This document shows positions 11,001 through 17,090 of a stretch of DNA of 64,000 bases, piece after piece. Location of the stretch: the NCBI RefSeq assembly GCF_963678635.1, contig NC_087063.1, positions 63,967,290-64,031,289 on the forward strand, written 5' to 3'. This stretch comes from Symsagittifera roscoffensis. Its lineage: Eukaryota; Xenacoelomorpha; Acoela; Convolutidae. A program made the translations under genes and the position numbers. The notes beneath the pieces were generated by a model. The model saw only the letters and a list, made by a program, of their open reading frames with translations. It did not search any database and was not told where the DNA came from. Position 1 is the first letter of the stretch; each line of letters begins with the position of its first letter.

Positions 11001-14000
11001 GAAAATTTAGATTTTACTCCAGTGTTCTCAAGTTAGGTTAATTTTAGCAAAAAATTTCAATCATAAATTGTTCTAGAAATTCGAAGAGCCTTAAGGTCGT
11101 TTTTTGTTCGAAATTTGAAAGTTGAGGTTTTTCAAAAAATGAGTCAGTTTTTTTCCAATTTCCTTGCGTGCATTTTATCTCTTCCAACTTTCTGTTGGCT
11201 ATGTTAAGAGTTTTAAGTCAAGAAGAATCGTATCTGCTATAATGTGAGCTAGCTTACCAATTTTAATTTGCAGCTGAGTAAATACTTTAATTTACTTTTA
11301 TTACTCTTAGATTACTCTCATATACTTTTATTATTACTCTTATATACTTTTATTATTACTCTTATTACTTTTAATTTAGCAGCTGAGTAAATACTTCTAG
11401 ATAAATGTCAACTATCGTTCGGCTTCTAGTTAGTTCGCGCTCTTAAGTGAGTTGGGTTAACCTGAAGTTTCGGAAGGCGTCAAAAAATTCCTTCGTCAAT
11501 TGCCTGTGCAGATATGTTGTCTGTATCTAAGTTTTTTCATTCTGAAGAATGGGATGTTATACCAGTTCGAAATAATTTTTATTAGTTATTGACTCGTCTT
11601 GTCAGTGAAGCAGTTTTGCAATAGCTGCTATCTGTTTTATTATACCTCCTTCAAAATTAAGACTAATTAGCTACTGAAAAAGGCATTTTTTCTCATCGTT
11701 TTTGTTTTTATTTCGTTGACTCTTTTATTCTTGCCCATCAAGTCCCTTGTTTCTTCAGAGGACGAAATTGTTAGAGTATTGGTTAGAAAGATCTAAAACA
11801 CCTGATTTAATAGACACAACGTCAGATGGGAGTTCGATGGCCGGATTTTTTACAAAGAGGTTTAAAGATCATAATATTAACGGATTGTTGCACGGTGCAG
11901 AGACTTTTTCAATCAGAAACAATTGACATAGGTTTTCGGTTTCAGGGCAAAGATGTGGTTACTCAAACGGATATGCGTCATCAGAGAAAAAGCAGCAGAG
12001 AAGCAGCGAATGAGGATCAGTTTGACGAAAATGACTCAGACGAACCAGTTATCAAACAGCTGGATAATTACAGAGTAAGTATATTTGAAGTGACTGTTGT
12101 AACTGTGATGAGATTCAAAATGCAACTTGCAAATACTAACTGCTTGTTCAATTAGCTAAAAATGTTTGTTTTTTAGTTGCAACTTCTGTCGGCTGAAGCG
12201 GATTATAAACTATTGAATGACAAGTTCATAGCTATGAAAAGCGTCCTCTCCCTCCAGGCCGAAAAAATCCGAGCACAGCGTCAGCTACTGAAGTCAACTG
12301 TGGCATCGCAACCTTCTCAAGAACCAACTGGTGTTGATGAAGGAGGAAATGTGTCTCAGAGAAGCAAGCAGTCATCTTCAAAAAACCCACACAGGATGGA
12401 CTCGTTCGAACTTGGGCACGAGAAAAAGCAACCAGTTCCTAGAAGTAGCGTGTCTCCCCCAAGGATGAAAGAGAAGAAAGGGGCGGCGATGGATAATAGG
12501 ACGCTGGAACAGAAAGATAACTTGAGGGTAACTGGAACGTCGTCCAGTGCAATTGGGAGAAATCCATTGGCCAAGTCAAACAATTCAGGTTGACAGTTCT
12601 CTTACGTTAATTTAATGCAAAAAAATGAACAATTGAATTGCTTTGCTATATTGTAAATATGTGCACGTTAGCGCCAACACGCTCCAATGAGTTGTTAGAG
12701 TTGGATATTTTTTTGGAAAAAACTTGGCTACAAGAGTTGAAGTTGAGGCCGACTTTATCATGCTACCTTGAAATATCACCGTTTATGTCACTTGTTTTAC
12801 TGATAAGTTATTGAAAGTTCGTGTTGTGTTTCAGAACACGACACTAGCAGACATAGTTTGTCCCGAGAGGGAACTAGACAGGATCTACTGCATCATCAGC
12901 AGGGACAGGGGGGACCACAGAGCAAGAGTAGCTCATTGCTGGAGCTCAGATCCAATGTACCTCTCATATCAACTTCCAAACAGTACGTGCCTTTTAGATT
13001 AACGAGGTGCTTGTATTTTTATAATTGATTCAAATTTTGGTAGTGCAATGCTCAAAAACGAAACGGCCAGCGCTCGGTTTTGCTCGTTTGTTGGTCCGTT
13101 TGGAAGGTTTTCTTACGCTATCGTATAAGCAAAATAATCTTCTTAAAAGTTGTTCCTAAATTATTTGGGATGCGAAGTTGTGGGTGAGCTAAGTAGAATC
13201 TGACAGTAATCTAATCTGTTTAGAGCCTCAGGAACCAATGCTAGCAACCCTTCAGAGGAGAGCGAGGAAAGCGACGAGAGGTGGGATGGGGAAGGCACTC
13301 AGCCATTTGAGGTGCACGAGGAGTCGGAAAGTGACCAGCAGGCAAGTGGTGCCGAGGATGTACCCCCGAGGAGTCCAAAATACGATACGGATAACATGCA
13401 TATGCCTAATGTAAGTCACTAATCGCTCCTTTTCAGTAGGTATTGCGATAGGATTGTCAAATCAAGGGAATTTTTTAATTGAAAAATTGGGATCGGTACA
13501 AAAAGTATGACCGAGGTGTGTCATTTCGACTAGTTTAGGAATGTTTAGAGTCATGAGCGTAGTGAATACTCGTATTTAGGTCCTTGCAATTGAGTACTAG
13601 ACTTTTCCGTAAACAACTTAGTCCACAGTGACAAGGCCTTCGGTTGAGTGGGGTAGTAGGGTAACACACAGGGGGGTGGTTTTCCTGGTCTTCTTCCTTA
13701 GAAGGGGTGAGGTTACCTCTGTGCCTCACTCTGGGGGTGCGGTCTAACTCCTTCCTCTTTTTTTTCATTTTCTTAGTTTAATAAAGTTTCAGCCTATTTA
13801 CATTTCCGAAGCTAGTGTGTTAGTACGAACCTTCTTTTTTTCCAACCTAAGATGCAAATATTGGTGCGGCCTCCCAATAGTGATGTGGCACCTTTACAGC
13901 TTTTTGATAGCATGTACTTTGACATTCGAATAGTAATAAATTAACACAGTTGAACCAAAAAATGACCGAAATGAACCGAAAACAAAAGCTATTTGTTTCA

Positions 14001-16519
14001 AACAAGATCACAATTATAAAATTTAAATTTCAGAAATTATCTAACTCAATATACCTCGCAATTTTTTGAAATGCATAATTTATACATGATTTGGCTTTAT
14101 GCTTTGCAATTTGTTACCTGCAAAGTTAGTGTGGATGCCTTCAGTTTGTTTTATTCCAAACTATTAAGAGCAAAATTGAGTCTATTTTTATTTGGTGCTG
14201 AATTGCATTGGCAATTTGTTGGCATATGTAGCTGTTTTATTCGTGACTAGTGTTTGTCGGATGTAAAGCTTGAGGGTATAGTGCGTGAGACTCAAAATCT
14301 CTTGATTGCAGTAAGTCGCAGATTCGAATCCTACTAGCAGCCGAGTTTTTGCTAATTTGAGGCCTATTTCTACGTTTTCTTATTTAACTTGTAGAGCTCC
14401 TTTTGTCGTGATCTGTGTTTTTATCGGCCTATTGGCTTCATATTTTGTCGTTTATATCGGCTTATTGGTCTCATATTGTGTCATTTGATGAGCGAAAAAA
14501 GTTTGTGTGCTTGTTTGTATGGAGGGGAATGGGGGACAAAAAACTTGTTTTTAGTTTAAAGTCTTTTTTAATCGTTTCAGCTGAAAGAGTTTCCTCAGGT
14601 ATTTTAGGCTTGTTTACAGCTTGGTAACTTTTCTCCCGACTCTATTTTTACTTTCTATTTTCTTGGTGTGAGTTTTTGATACTTATGTATTCGTTTTGAC
14701 AAATTCAGCATATCCAATTTTTTTGATGTAGTGGCTGTTTTGTATTGTATCTCAAGTGGTGCGAAGCTCGGCTTCGCCTCTGTGTATTGATTTTTTTTTG
14801 TTTTTTTTTTCAGGAAAAAACTTTAAATTTGTTTACGTTCAAATTTGATTTTCCGTGGTTCGACTTATGGTTTCTTTTTAGTTGAGCACATTTCCTTTGT
14901 TAACGAACAGCAAAAGTGCAAAGGTCACAAAAAAGTGATCGACATCTATTTCGAAAGTAGATTTTAAAATCTAGATTTCTTATTGGAATTAAAAATTGAC
15001 CTATTGATCTTTTTTTTAAATTGGTTTAATTTTATCAAAAAAAGTGTCTATCATAAATTGTTCTTAAACTTCAAAGAGCCTTAAGGCCATTCATTTTTTT
15101 CTTTCTTGAAATTCGAAAGTTAAATATAATTTTTTTTCACTAAGCGAGTCAGTTTTTTTTCTGTTTCCTTGCGTTCATGACGGTCTGTTGGCTTTGTTAT
15201 TTTTCATGGAATGATAGTTTTTAATACGAAAAAAAAAATGACTGCAAAACATACTGAAATAGGTAGTATCACTCTTCAATAGGAATGGTTTCTTTCTTCG
15301 GTGTTGCCTAAAAATGAAACCTTCATTAGATTGGAGATCTGATGTTTGAAGTGCAGCGACTGTCCAAGCTGATGAAGAGCCACGACTCCAACACAGTCAA
15401 GATGCTGAAGCAAATCAGTTCCAAAAAGGGCCACGAAGGAACTCAGAGTATGACCAGAGATGATAAAAGATCTGGGTCCAATCTCCTGGTCAATACTTCC
15501 ACGATAGGTGTAGACCAACATACGCCACCTACGAAAGACACGGATTTCACGCTCAATTGGAATAAAGAAAGTGAGTTTTCCCCGAATGCTTACTCTGAAT
15601 ATTTCATCTAGAAATCACAATATAAGTGGATGGGAGTTTTGTAATGCGTCGATTTCAGTGTGCGATTTTAAGACTGGTCAAAGAAATATTTTTAAATGGG
15701 AAGCTGATTAATGCTTAAATATTAGAAAGCAATTGTTATAGAGTCAATTTGAATCCTAGGTGATGGCAAGGACGCCATGCGTGAACTAATGCGTCTCAGC
15801 CTGACTTCCGGAGTGCTCTCAACGCACCAGTATCTCATCGCCCGCATCCAGACCCAGTTCTCACGGGACACTAACGTGATTGACAGTCTGAAGACGGATC
15901 TGAAGAAACAAGTGGACGAGACTGAAGAACTGAAACACTGTCTCAGTCATCTCACTCTGGCATCTAAGCGACTAGAGGTAAAGTGCAATCGCTTACGCGT
16001 ATTGACTAATCGCTCATTGCAGACGTTCGGAATGAAAGATGAGAATAATAGCGGCATCTTTTATTTTGTCGTTCTGCTAATATGCGTATTCTGAATTTAA
16101 TTCAGTTTGACATTTTGCATGCTAAAGGAAATGGGTTTTGTTTGACAGCTGTTTTACAAAACTCATATCCGTGCCAATTTAGCCAAAGAATTAAATTGAA
16201 AGTTAATATACATATTTCTGCAATGATCGTTCTTGGTTAGATTAACTTAAACGTGAACGAAATTTCCCCTCATCAGGTAGTTGTTTTATTTAATGCAGCC
16301 AGAGTAATAGTATCTCTCAAAAAAGAATATGAAAGTAAAGTCTGGCCAATATTTCAGGAGTGCCTAGAACAGTCGCTTCAAATAGTTCAATGTATAGTGT
16401 CTGATTCGCAACCAGAGAGGCCTCCGGACACCAAATACTCGGAATTGAAGAAATCTCTGGCTCATCTGAACAACCAAAAAAGCATTCTTACCAGTTTCCA
16501 CAGCAATCCTAGTGAGTAA
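1971..16519 (+). CDS. Coiled-coil protein gene, 3' part, 13 visible exons (function unknown)
   Basis: Joining 1971-2042, 4488-4619, 7953-8120, 8397-8454, 8849-8954, 9326-9563, 11946-12074, 12177-12588, 12835-12982, 13224-13410, 15330-15570, 15760-15977 and 16241-16511 gives one open frame of about 793 codons. Every junction is GT/AG and every phase agrees. Residues 1-185 (numbered from the first visible codon) are heptad-rich coiled coil. About 190-300 is Ser/Gln-rich and includes a 'VVTQTD' motif. About 301-340 is another helical segment. About 345-550 is low-complexity and acidic/Ser-rich. About 551-793 is predicted helical again. There is no signal peptide or membrane segment. Composition and layout suggest a cytoplasmic scaffold, such as a centrosomal, cytoskeletal or Golgi coiled-coil protein, but I do not recognise the family. 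The start lies upstream of the window. The 3' end is unresolved: a TAA at 16,517-16,519 follows directly, yet a strong GTGAGT donor overlaps it. Confidence 0.82.
2043..3195. other. Intron a, 5' half: no gene seen
   Basis: AT-rich intronic sequence. A fragment 'GCAGCTTCGCCTCTGTGT' near 2,707 belongs to the dispersed repeat hairpin region. Minus-strand ORFs of 66-76 codons around 2,071-2,649 have no protein character and lie entirely inside the intron. Confidence 0.5.
3196..3800 (+). repeat. Dispersed repeat, most complete copy, with tRNA-Leu-like head
   Basis: Order of parts: a 5' block 'CAGCTTAGTGTATTGTTA' with 'CCAACCTAA'-like sequence (from 3,197); a leader 'GCATAGCATCTGTTC'; a tRNA-like segment (3,365-3,435) with a box-A-like GTGGCTGAGTGG and a box-B-like GCTCGAATCTC; a tail 'TTTGAGGCTTATTTCTACTT'; then 'TTATAGAGCTGCTTTTT'; the hairpin GCGAAGC-GGA-GCTTCGC (3,527-3,543) with 'CTCTGTGT'; and a body with 'GGGTTAATT', 'AAATTGTTCTTGAAAT', 'CTTTAAGGCC' and 'CATTGACTGTTTTCCAACTG'. 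The same parts in the same order occur near 9.6-10.7, 13.8-15.2 and 17.1-17.8 kb. This is a SINE-like non-autonomous element by structure; its autonomous partner is not known. Confidence 0.65.
3365..3435 (+). repeat. tRNA-like (Pol III promoter-like) head of the dispersed repeat, copy 1
   Basis: GTGGCTGAGTGGATAGG resembles box A and the D arm of Leu/Ser-type tRNAs. GCTCGAATCTC resembles box B and the T arm. The acceptor stem does not close, so this is a tRNA-derived SINE head, not a functional tRNA. The anticodon-loop region is altered here compared with the copies at 14.27 and 17.25 kb. Confidence 0.55.
3801..4487. other. Intron a, 3' part: no gene seen
   Basis: AT-rich sequence with poly-T runs. 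A short block near 3,948 ('ATACGAAGCTCC') may be another worn copy of the dispersed-repeat hairpin region. The 83-codon ORF at 4,142-4,393 has ordinary intron composition and no flanking splice sites that fit the gene. Confidence 0.4.
4488..4619 (+). CDS. Exon b of coiled-coil gene (44 codons)
   Basis: Acceptor 'ATTTTAG', donor CAG|GTATGT. It encodes SLEEGCKDMETTFTSTVTSL and continues with QDLLQTKDKAVQGLCDQMTR. This is a clear amphipathic coiled-coil pattern, with GC content well above the flanking introns. Phase 0 at both ends. The 91-codon minus-strand ORF over this region is an antisense shadow. Confidence 0.85.
4870..5275 (+). repeat. Dispersed repeat, body-only copy
   Basis: Matches the 3' body of the family: 'GGTTTGACTTTTGATT', 'AACTCCACTATCGAACAA', 'AAATGTAAAGGTCA', 'ATTGATCCAGTTTTCTCAAA', 'GGGTTAATTTTATCAAAAAA', 'GAAATTCAAAGAGCTTTAAG', 'TTCGAAAGTTGA'. 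The same blocks in the same order occur at 10.8-11.2, 14.8-15.2 and 17.45-17.83 kb. No tRNA-like head is present. The 105-codon minus ORF here is a repeat artefact. Confidence 0.6.
5276..6260. other. Intron b, middle: no gene seen
   Basis: AT-rich intronic sequence. ORFs at 5,467-5,676 (minus) and 5,533-5,772 (plus) overlap each other antisense and lack coding character or phase-compatible splice sites. T-rich tracts are frequent. Nothing else recognised. Confidence 0.4.
6260..7430 (-). mobile_element. Truncated non-LTR retrotransposon (LINE), RT C-terminal part plus 3' tail
   Basis: The minus strand from ~7,420 to 6,796 encodes the end of a LINE reverse-transcriptase ORF. It reads KQSFKDHIEIIRKKLTRFCG, then VAYRLRNVM, then an in-frame stop (7,294-7,296), then MVMYYKTYVQPCVQYGVLVY and an HKLQKRFFRITF-like block. 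This matches the thumb and C-terminal region common to CR1/Jockey-type LINE RTs (family knowledge). The YxDD catalytic core is not present, so the copy is 5'-truncated. Downstream on the minus strand is a non-coding 3' region ending in an (AAATA)n-like tail near 6,272-6,302, typical of a LINE 3' end. The element lies antisense in intron b and is dead. Confidence 0.75.
6796..7293 (-). pseudogene. LINE reverse-transcriptase C-terminal ORF fragment (165 codons)
   Basis: The longest open stretch of the LINE remnant. It starts at an internal Met only because an in-frame TAA sits immediately upstream; RT-like sequence continues in the same frame for ~40 codons beyond that stop, to about 7,420. It ends at the TAA on the minus strand near 6,796. 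It lacks the palm motifs and cannot make an active enzyme. Confidence 0.75.
7431..7952. other. Intron b, 3' end: no gene seen
   Basis: No supported exon. A 'CGCTAGCTG...TTCGCCTCTCTGCT' block near 7,794-7,823 resembles the dispersed-repeat hairpin end. The 74-codon ORF at 7,601-7,825 is Phe/Ser-rich and judged non-coding. Confidence 0.4.
7953..8120 (+). CDS. Exon c of coiled-coil gene (56 codons)
   Basis: Acceptor 'TAATGCGTTTAG', donor CAG|GTGGGG. It encodes NSTLKRQLSKLNKMKAETKE, a Ser/Glu-rich stretch, and EEELKNVNELLQASQ. The frame is coiled coil at both ends. Phase 0 in and out. The ORF that begins at the internal ATG (7,992) and reads past the donor to 8,222 is intron read-through. Confidence 0.83.
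8121..8396. other. Short intron c
   Basis: 276-bp intron, GT...AG, AT-rich. No feature seen. Confidence 0.7.
8397..8454 (+). CDS. Exon d of coiled-coil gene (58 bp)
   Basis: Acceptor 'GTGTGATTCAG', donor CGAG|GTCAGT. It encodes EELETKMKAMQSEHENQCR plus one base (phase 1). The next exon supplies the matching two bases (GAT, Asp). It is strongly charged coiled coil. It is too short to stand out alone; the phase match with its neighbours supports it. Confidence 0.8.
8849..8954 (+). CDS. Exon e of coiled-coil gene (106 bp)
   Basis: Acceptor 'GCGTCTGCTCAG', donor AAA|GTAAGT (near-perfect consensus). It continues from exon d with DLYDKLVEAEQSVEKLSSVL and TTRQKELNQLSSENS: regular heptads, high helix propensity. 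Ends in phase 2. Confidence 0.86.
9326..9563 (+). CDS. Exon f of coiled-coil gene (238 bp)
   Basis: Acceptor 'GAATTTGTTTCAG', donor GAG|GTTAGA. The reading is YRERVEALEQQMKSTSNTID, then a Gln/Ser-rich run, then a Gly/Thr/Arg-rich segment ending SQTHSE. It marks the transition from coiled coil to a disordered linker. Ends in phase 0. The same frame stays open beyond the donor to 9,659, but that part is the tRNA-like head of a repeat, so it is not coding. Confidence 0.82.
9588..9697 (+). repeat. Dispersed repeat, tRNA-like head and tail, copy split by an insertion (5' half)
   Basis: Starts 25 bp after the exon f donor. It has a box-A-like 'CGCCGAGTGGATAGG', an anticodon-arm-like 'GATCCTCATGATC' and an exact box B, GGTTCGAATCC. 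The family tail 'CTAATTTGAGGCTTATTTCT' follows. The repeat is then interrupted by the element at 9,698-10,190 and resumes near 10,215. The 3' end of an acceptor stem is missing, so this is not a functional tRNA. Confidence 0.65.
9698..10190 (+). mobile_element. MITE-like element, copy 2, nested in the dispersed repeat
   Basis: Begins GTTCCGACTTTCG and ends with AGTCGGAAC, so the terminal 9 bp (GTTCCGACT) form a perfect inverted repeat about 490 bp apart. It has no ORF of note. Internally it shares the blocks listed for the copy at 1,199 and has an extra ~160 bp at its 5' side. A CG-rich patch near 9,928-9,965 repeats 'AACGCG'/'CGCG'. Family unknown; size and inverted ends suggest a non-autonomous DNA transposon. 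The outer limits could be a few bases wider. Confidence 0.6.
10191..10735 (+). repeat. Dispersed repeat, 3' half resuming after the nested insertion
   Basis: After a small hairpin (CAGGGC-TTT-GCCCTG, 10,194-10,208) the family sequence resumes: 'TTATAGAGCTGCTTTTTATC' (compare 3,489), 'TTTTTGCGAAG...CTTCTGTGTTTG' (worn hairpin), then the body: 'TTTGACTTTTGATCCAGTTT', 'AAATTGTTCTAGAAATTCAA', 'CATTGACTCTTTTTTCAACT'. ORFs on both strands at 10,193-10,448 lie in this repeat and are not coding. Confidence 0.6.
10736..11215 (+). repeat. Dispersed repeat, second tandem body copy
   Basis: Starts 'GTCGATGAACGTAGTTCAGA' and 'CTTATATAGGTCGCGATGAT', then carries the same body: 'GCGGTTTGACTTTTGATTCC', 'AACTCCACTATCGAACAGC', 'AAATGTAAAGGTGACGAAAA', 'AGGTTAATTTTAGCAAAAAA', 'AGAGCCTTAAGG', 'TCGAAATTTGAAAGTTGAGG'. 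It directly follows the preceding copy, so bodies can be tandem. Confidence 0.55.
11261..11396 (+). repeat. Duplicated ~26-bp sequence flanking a TTATTACTC minisatellite
   Basis: Two direct copies of 'TTTTAATTT(A)GCAGCTGAGTAAATACTT', at about 11,261-11,287 and 11,369-11,396. They bracket ~80 bp built from imperfect units of 'TACTTTTATTATTACTCTTA'. This could be a slippage-expanded duplication. No coding potential. Confidence 0.65.
11397..11945. other. Intron f, 3' end: no gene seen
   Basis: No supported exon. The ORF beginning at 11,826 runs into the next exon from upstream of its acceptor; the upstream part is intronic. Confidence 0.45.
11946..12074 (+). CDS. Exon g of coiled-coil gene (43 codons), carries the TQTD motif
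   Basis: Acceptor 'CGGTTTCAG', donor AGA|GTAAGT. It encodes GKDVVTQTDMRHQRKSSREA, then an acidic stretch (DENDSDEP) and VIKQLDNYR. 'TQTD' elements preceded by hydrophobics recur in disordered regions of many coiled-coil scaffold proteins, and some are dynein light chain docking sites (TQT core, family knowledge). Binding here is inference only. Phase 0 in and out. Confidence 0.85.
12177..12588 (+). CDS. Exon h of coiled-coil gene (412 bp, largest exon)
   Basis: Acceptor 'TTTGTTTTTTAG', donor TTCAG|GTTGAC. The first ~45 codons (LQLLSAEADYKLLNDKFIAM and onward to RAQRQLLKS) are coiled coil. The remainder is Ser/Lys/Pro/Gln-rich and low complexity, with possible phosphorylation-type SPP motifs. 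Ends in phase 1, completed as GAA by the next exon. Read through, the frame stops at a TGA three codons into the intron. Confidence 0.86.
12589..12834. other. Short intron h
   Basis: 246-bp GT...AG intron with no feature seen. Confidence 0.7.
12835..12982 (+). CDS. Exon i of coiled-coil gene (148 bp)
   Basis: Acceptor 'TTGTGTTTCAG', donor CA|GTACGT. In the gene's frame it reads EHDTSRHSLSREGTRQDLLH, a Gln/Gly-rich run and SSSLLELRSNVPLISTSK: a disordered linker. The 63-codon ORF starting at 12,811 uses a different frame and is a shadow. Ends in phase 2. Confidence 0.8.
13224..13410 (+). CDS. Exon j of coiled-coil gene (187 bp)
   Basis: Acceptor 'AATCTGTTTAG', donor AAT|GTAAGT. It completes Gln from exon i, then reads ASGTNASNPSEESEESDERW, followed by another acidic Glu/Ser/Asp-rich stretch ending DNMHMPN. 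Strongly acidic and disordered. It does not open with ATG, so it is absent from simple ORF lists. Phase 0 at its end. Confidence 0.84.
13411..13809. other. Intron j, 5' part with a GC-richer patch
   Basis: Positions ~13,535-13,770 are richer in GC than the surrounding intron. The minus strand has a 77-codon ORF with Arg/Pro/Cys content (it includes HRGNLTPSKEEDQENHPP). It could be the 3' end of another retroelement, or chance. I found no splice sites linking it to a gene. Confidence 0.35.
13810..15215 (+). repeat. Dispersed repeat, expanded copy
   Basis: Starts 'GCTAGTGTGTTAGTACGAAC' with 'CCAACCTAAGATGCAAATA'. The tRNA-like head is at ~14,262-14,345, with tail 'TTTGAGGCCTATTTCTACG' and 'TAGAGCTCCTTTTGTCGTG'. 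The hairpin GCGAAGC-TCG-GCTTCGC is at 14,761-14,777 with 'CTCTGTGT', followed by the body to ~15,215 ('AAAGTGCAAAGGTCAC', 'AAATTGTTCTTAAACTTCAA', 'TTCCTTGCGTTCATGA'). It is longer than the 3,196 copy, with ~280 bp extra before the head and ~250 bp extra between tail and hairpin. Confidence 0.55.
14262..14345 (+). repeat. tRNA-Leu-like head of the dispersed repeat, copy 3
   Basis: Box-B-like AGATTCGAATCC. The anticodon-arm-like GAGA-CTCAAAA-TCTC puts CAA at the anticodon position, matching tRNA-Leu(CAA). About 10 bp are inserted between the anticodon arm and box B. The acceptor stem is not formed, so it is SINE-like and not a working tRNA. Confidence 0.5.
15330..15570 (+). CDS. Exon k of coiled-coil gene (241 bp)
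   Basis: Acceptor 'CCTTCATTAG', donor GAAA|GTGAGT. It encodes IGDLMFEVQRLSKLMKSHDS, then NTVKMLKQISSKKG, then a Thr/Ser/Asp-rich part ending TLNWNKE. The first half is helical and the rest disordered. Ends in phase 1. An acceptor six bases downstream would put a TGA in frame, which supports the chosen one. The ORF starting at 15,342 begins at an internal Met. Confidence 0.82.
15760..15977 (+). CDS. Exon l of coiled-coil gene (218 bp)
   Basis: Acceptor 'TTGAATCCTAG', donor GAG|GTAAAG. It encodes SDGKDAMRELMRLSLTSGVL, then STHQYLIARIQTQFS, then a heptad-patterned helix DTNVIDSLKTDLKKQVDE and on to LASKRLE. It has the highest GC of the exons and the least repetitive sequence, so it is the best probe for homology searches. 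Phase 0 at its end. Confidence 0.87.
16241..16511 (+). CDS. Exon m of coiled-coil gene (271 bp), last visible
   Basis: Acceptor 'CGTTCTTGGTTAG'. It encodes INLNVNEISPHQVVVLFNAA, then RVIVSLKKEYESKVWPIFQE, then CLEQSLQIVQCIVSDS and a Lys/Asn-rich helical end HLNNQKSILTSFHSNP. It is a folded-looking, mainly helical region with Trp and Cys, unlike the linkers. The 3' end is ambiguous. GTGAGT at 16,512 is a strong donor (phase 1), but reading on gives only Ser-Glu and then TAA (16,517-16,519). Either the gene ends here or it continues past the window. A possible 18-bp micro-exon lies at ~16,609-16,626 (CAG|GTAGTG...CATCG|GTAAG); I give it low weight. Confidence 0.8.
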
Positions 16520-16808
16520 CAACATCAGTGATTTTAATGACTTTTGGCAAGTACAAGGTTGTTAGGTCGTGATAGAAGCATTTTGAGCTATGAGATTGAT
16601 TAAACAGGTAGTGGTGTTTCCATCGGTAAGATTTTTGTTAATAATATAGTTGACTCCATTGGCAAACACAAACAGCATCAACTTATTAGCTCGAGTTTCC
16701 GGTCATTCCAATAGGGTTAGCGATGTTTAACGGGTTAGCAGCGATGTTCAATGATTTTTTTTGCCTAGTTGAACCTTGATTAAGTCAAAAACCAAGAGTT
16801 CGAAATGA

Positions 16809-16814
16809 AATAAA
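16809..16814 (+). terminator. Candidate polyadenylation signal AATAAA (first)
   Basis: AATAAA 290 bp after the TAA that follows exon m. It would serve if the gene ends at 16,519. AT-rich DNA produces this hexamer often, so weight is low. Confidence 0.25.
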
Positions 16815-17023
16815 CAACCAGTTCATGCATAGTATTTTTGACACCCAAACGACGTGGGTTGTCAAAACGTAGCAATGAAGATTCGCTGTTGTTGGAGCGT
16901 GTCAAAGAAGGTCAAAAAACAATGAATACCAGGCCACTAATTTGTTTCAAGAGAATTATTGCAAATTCACACGATGCGAAGAGAAAAAGTTATTGAGTCG
17001 TGGAAATATTACGTCCAAGTGAG

Positions 17024-17029
17024 AATAAA
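17024..17029 (+). terminator. Candidate polyadenylation signal AATAAA with GT-rich downstream element
   Basis: AATAAA followed within 20 bp by TGTGTTTTTG and GCGTTGTG, a pattern like a cleavage/polyadenylation site. It is the better of the two candidates if exon m is terminal. The repeat at 17,091 starts just after. Confidence 0.3.
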
Positions 17030-17090
17030 TGTGTTTTTGAGAGCGTTGTGATTCCTCTTATACAGGTCTTGGTGATTTTCATATTTGCAA

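Larger units (their letters stand above)
16520..17090. other. Unique sequence between last exon and repeats
   Basis: It shows no similarity I can see to the satellite or the dispersed repeat. No convincing exon apart from the weak micro-exon candidate near 16,609. It would be either the 3' UTR or the start of the next intron. Confidence 0.4.

Noticed and set aside
12811-13002. A 63-codon ORF over exon i in another frame
   Set aside because: The frame set by exons h and j is open and low-complexity like its neighbours. The ORF start lies in the intron.
13535-13768. A 77-codon minus-strand ORF in a GC-richer patch as a gene
   Set aside because: No start context, partner exon or recognisable domain. 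It may be old retroelement sequence, but I cannot show that.
16609-16626. An 18-bp micro-exon after exon m (CAG|...|GTAAG)
   Set aside because: Sites and phase fit, but so short a match is likely by chance. Kept only as a possibility in the exon m note.
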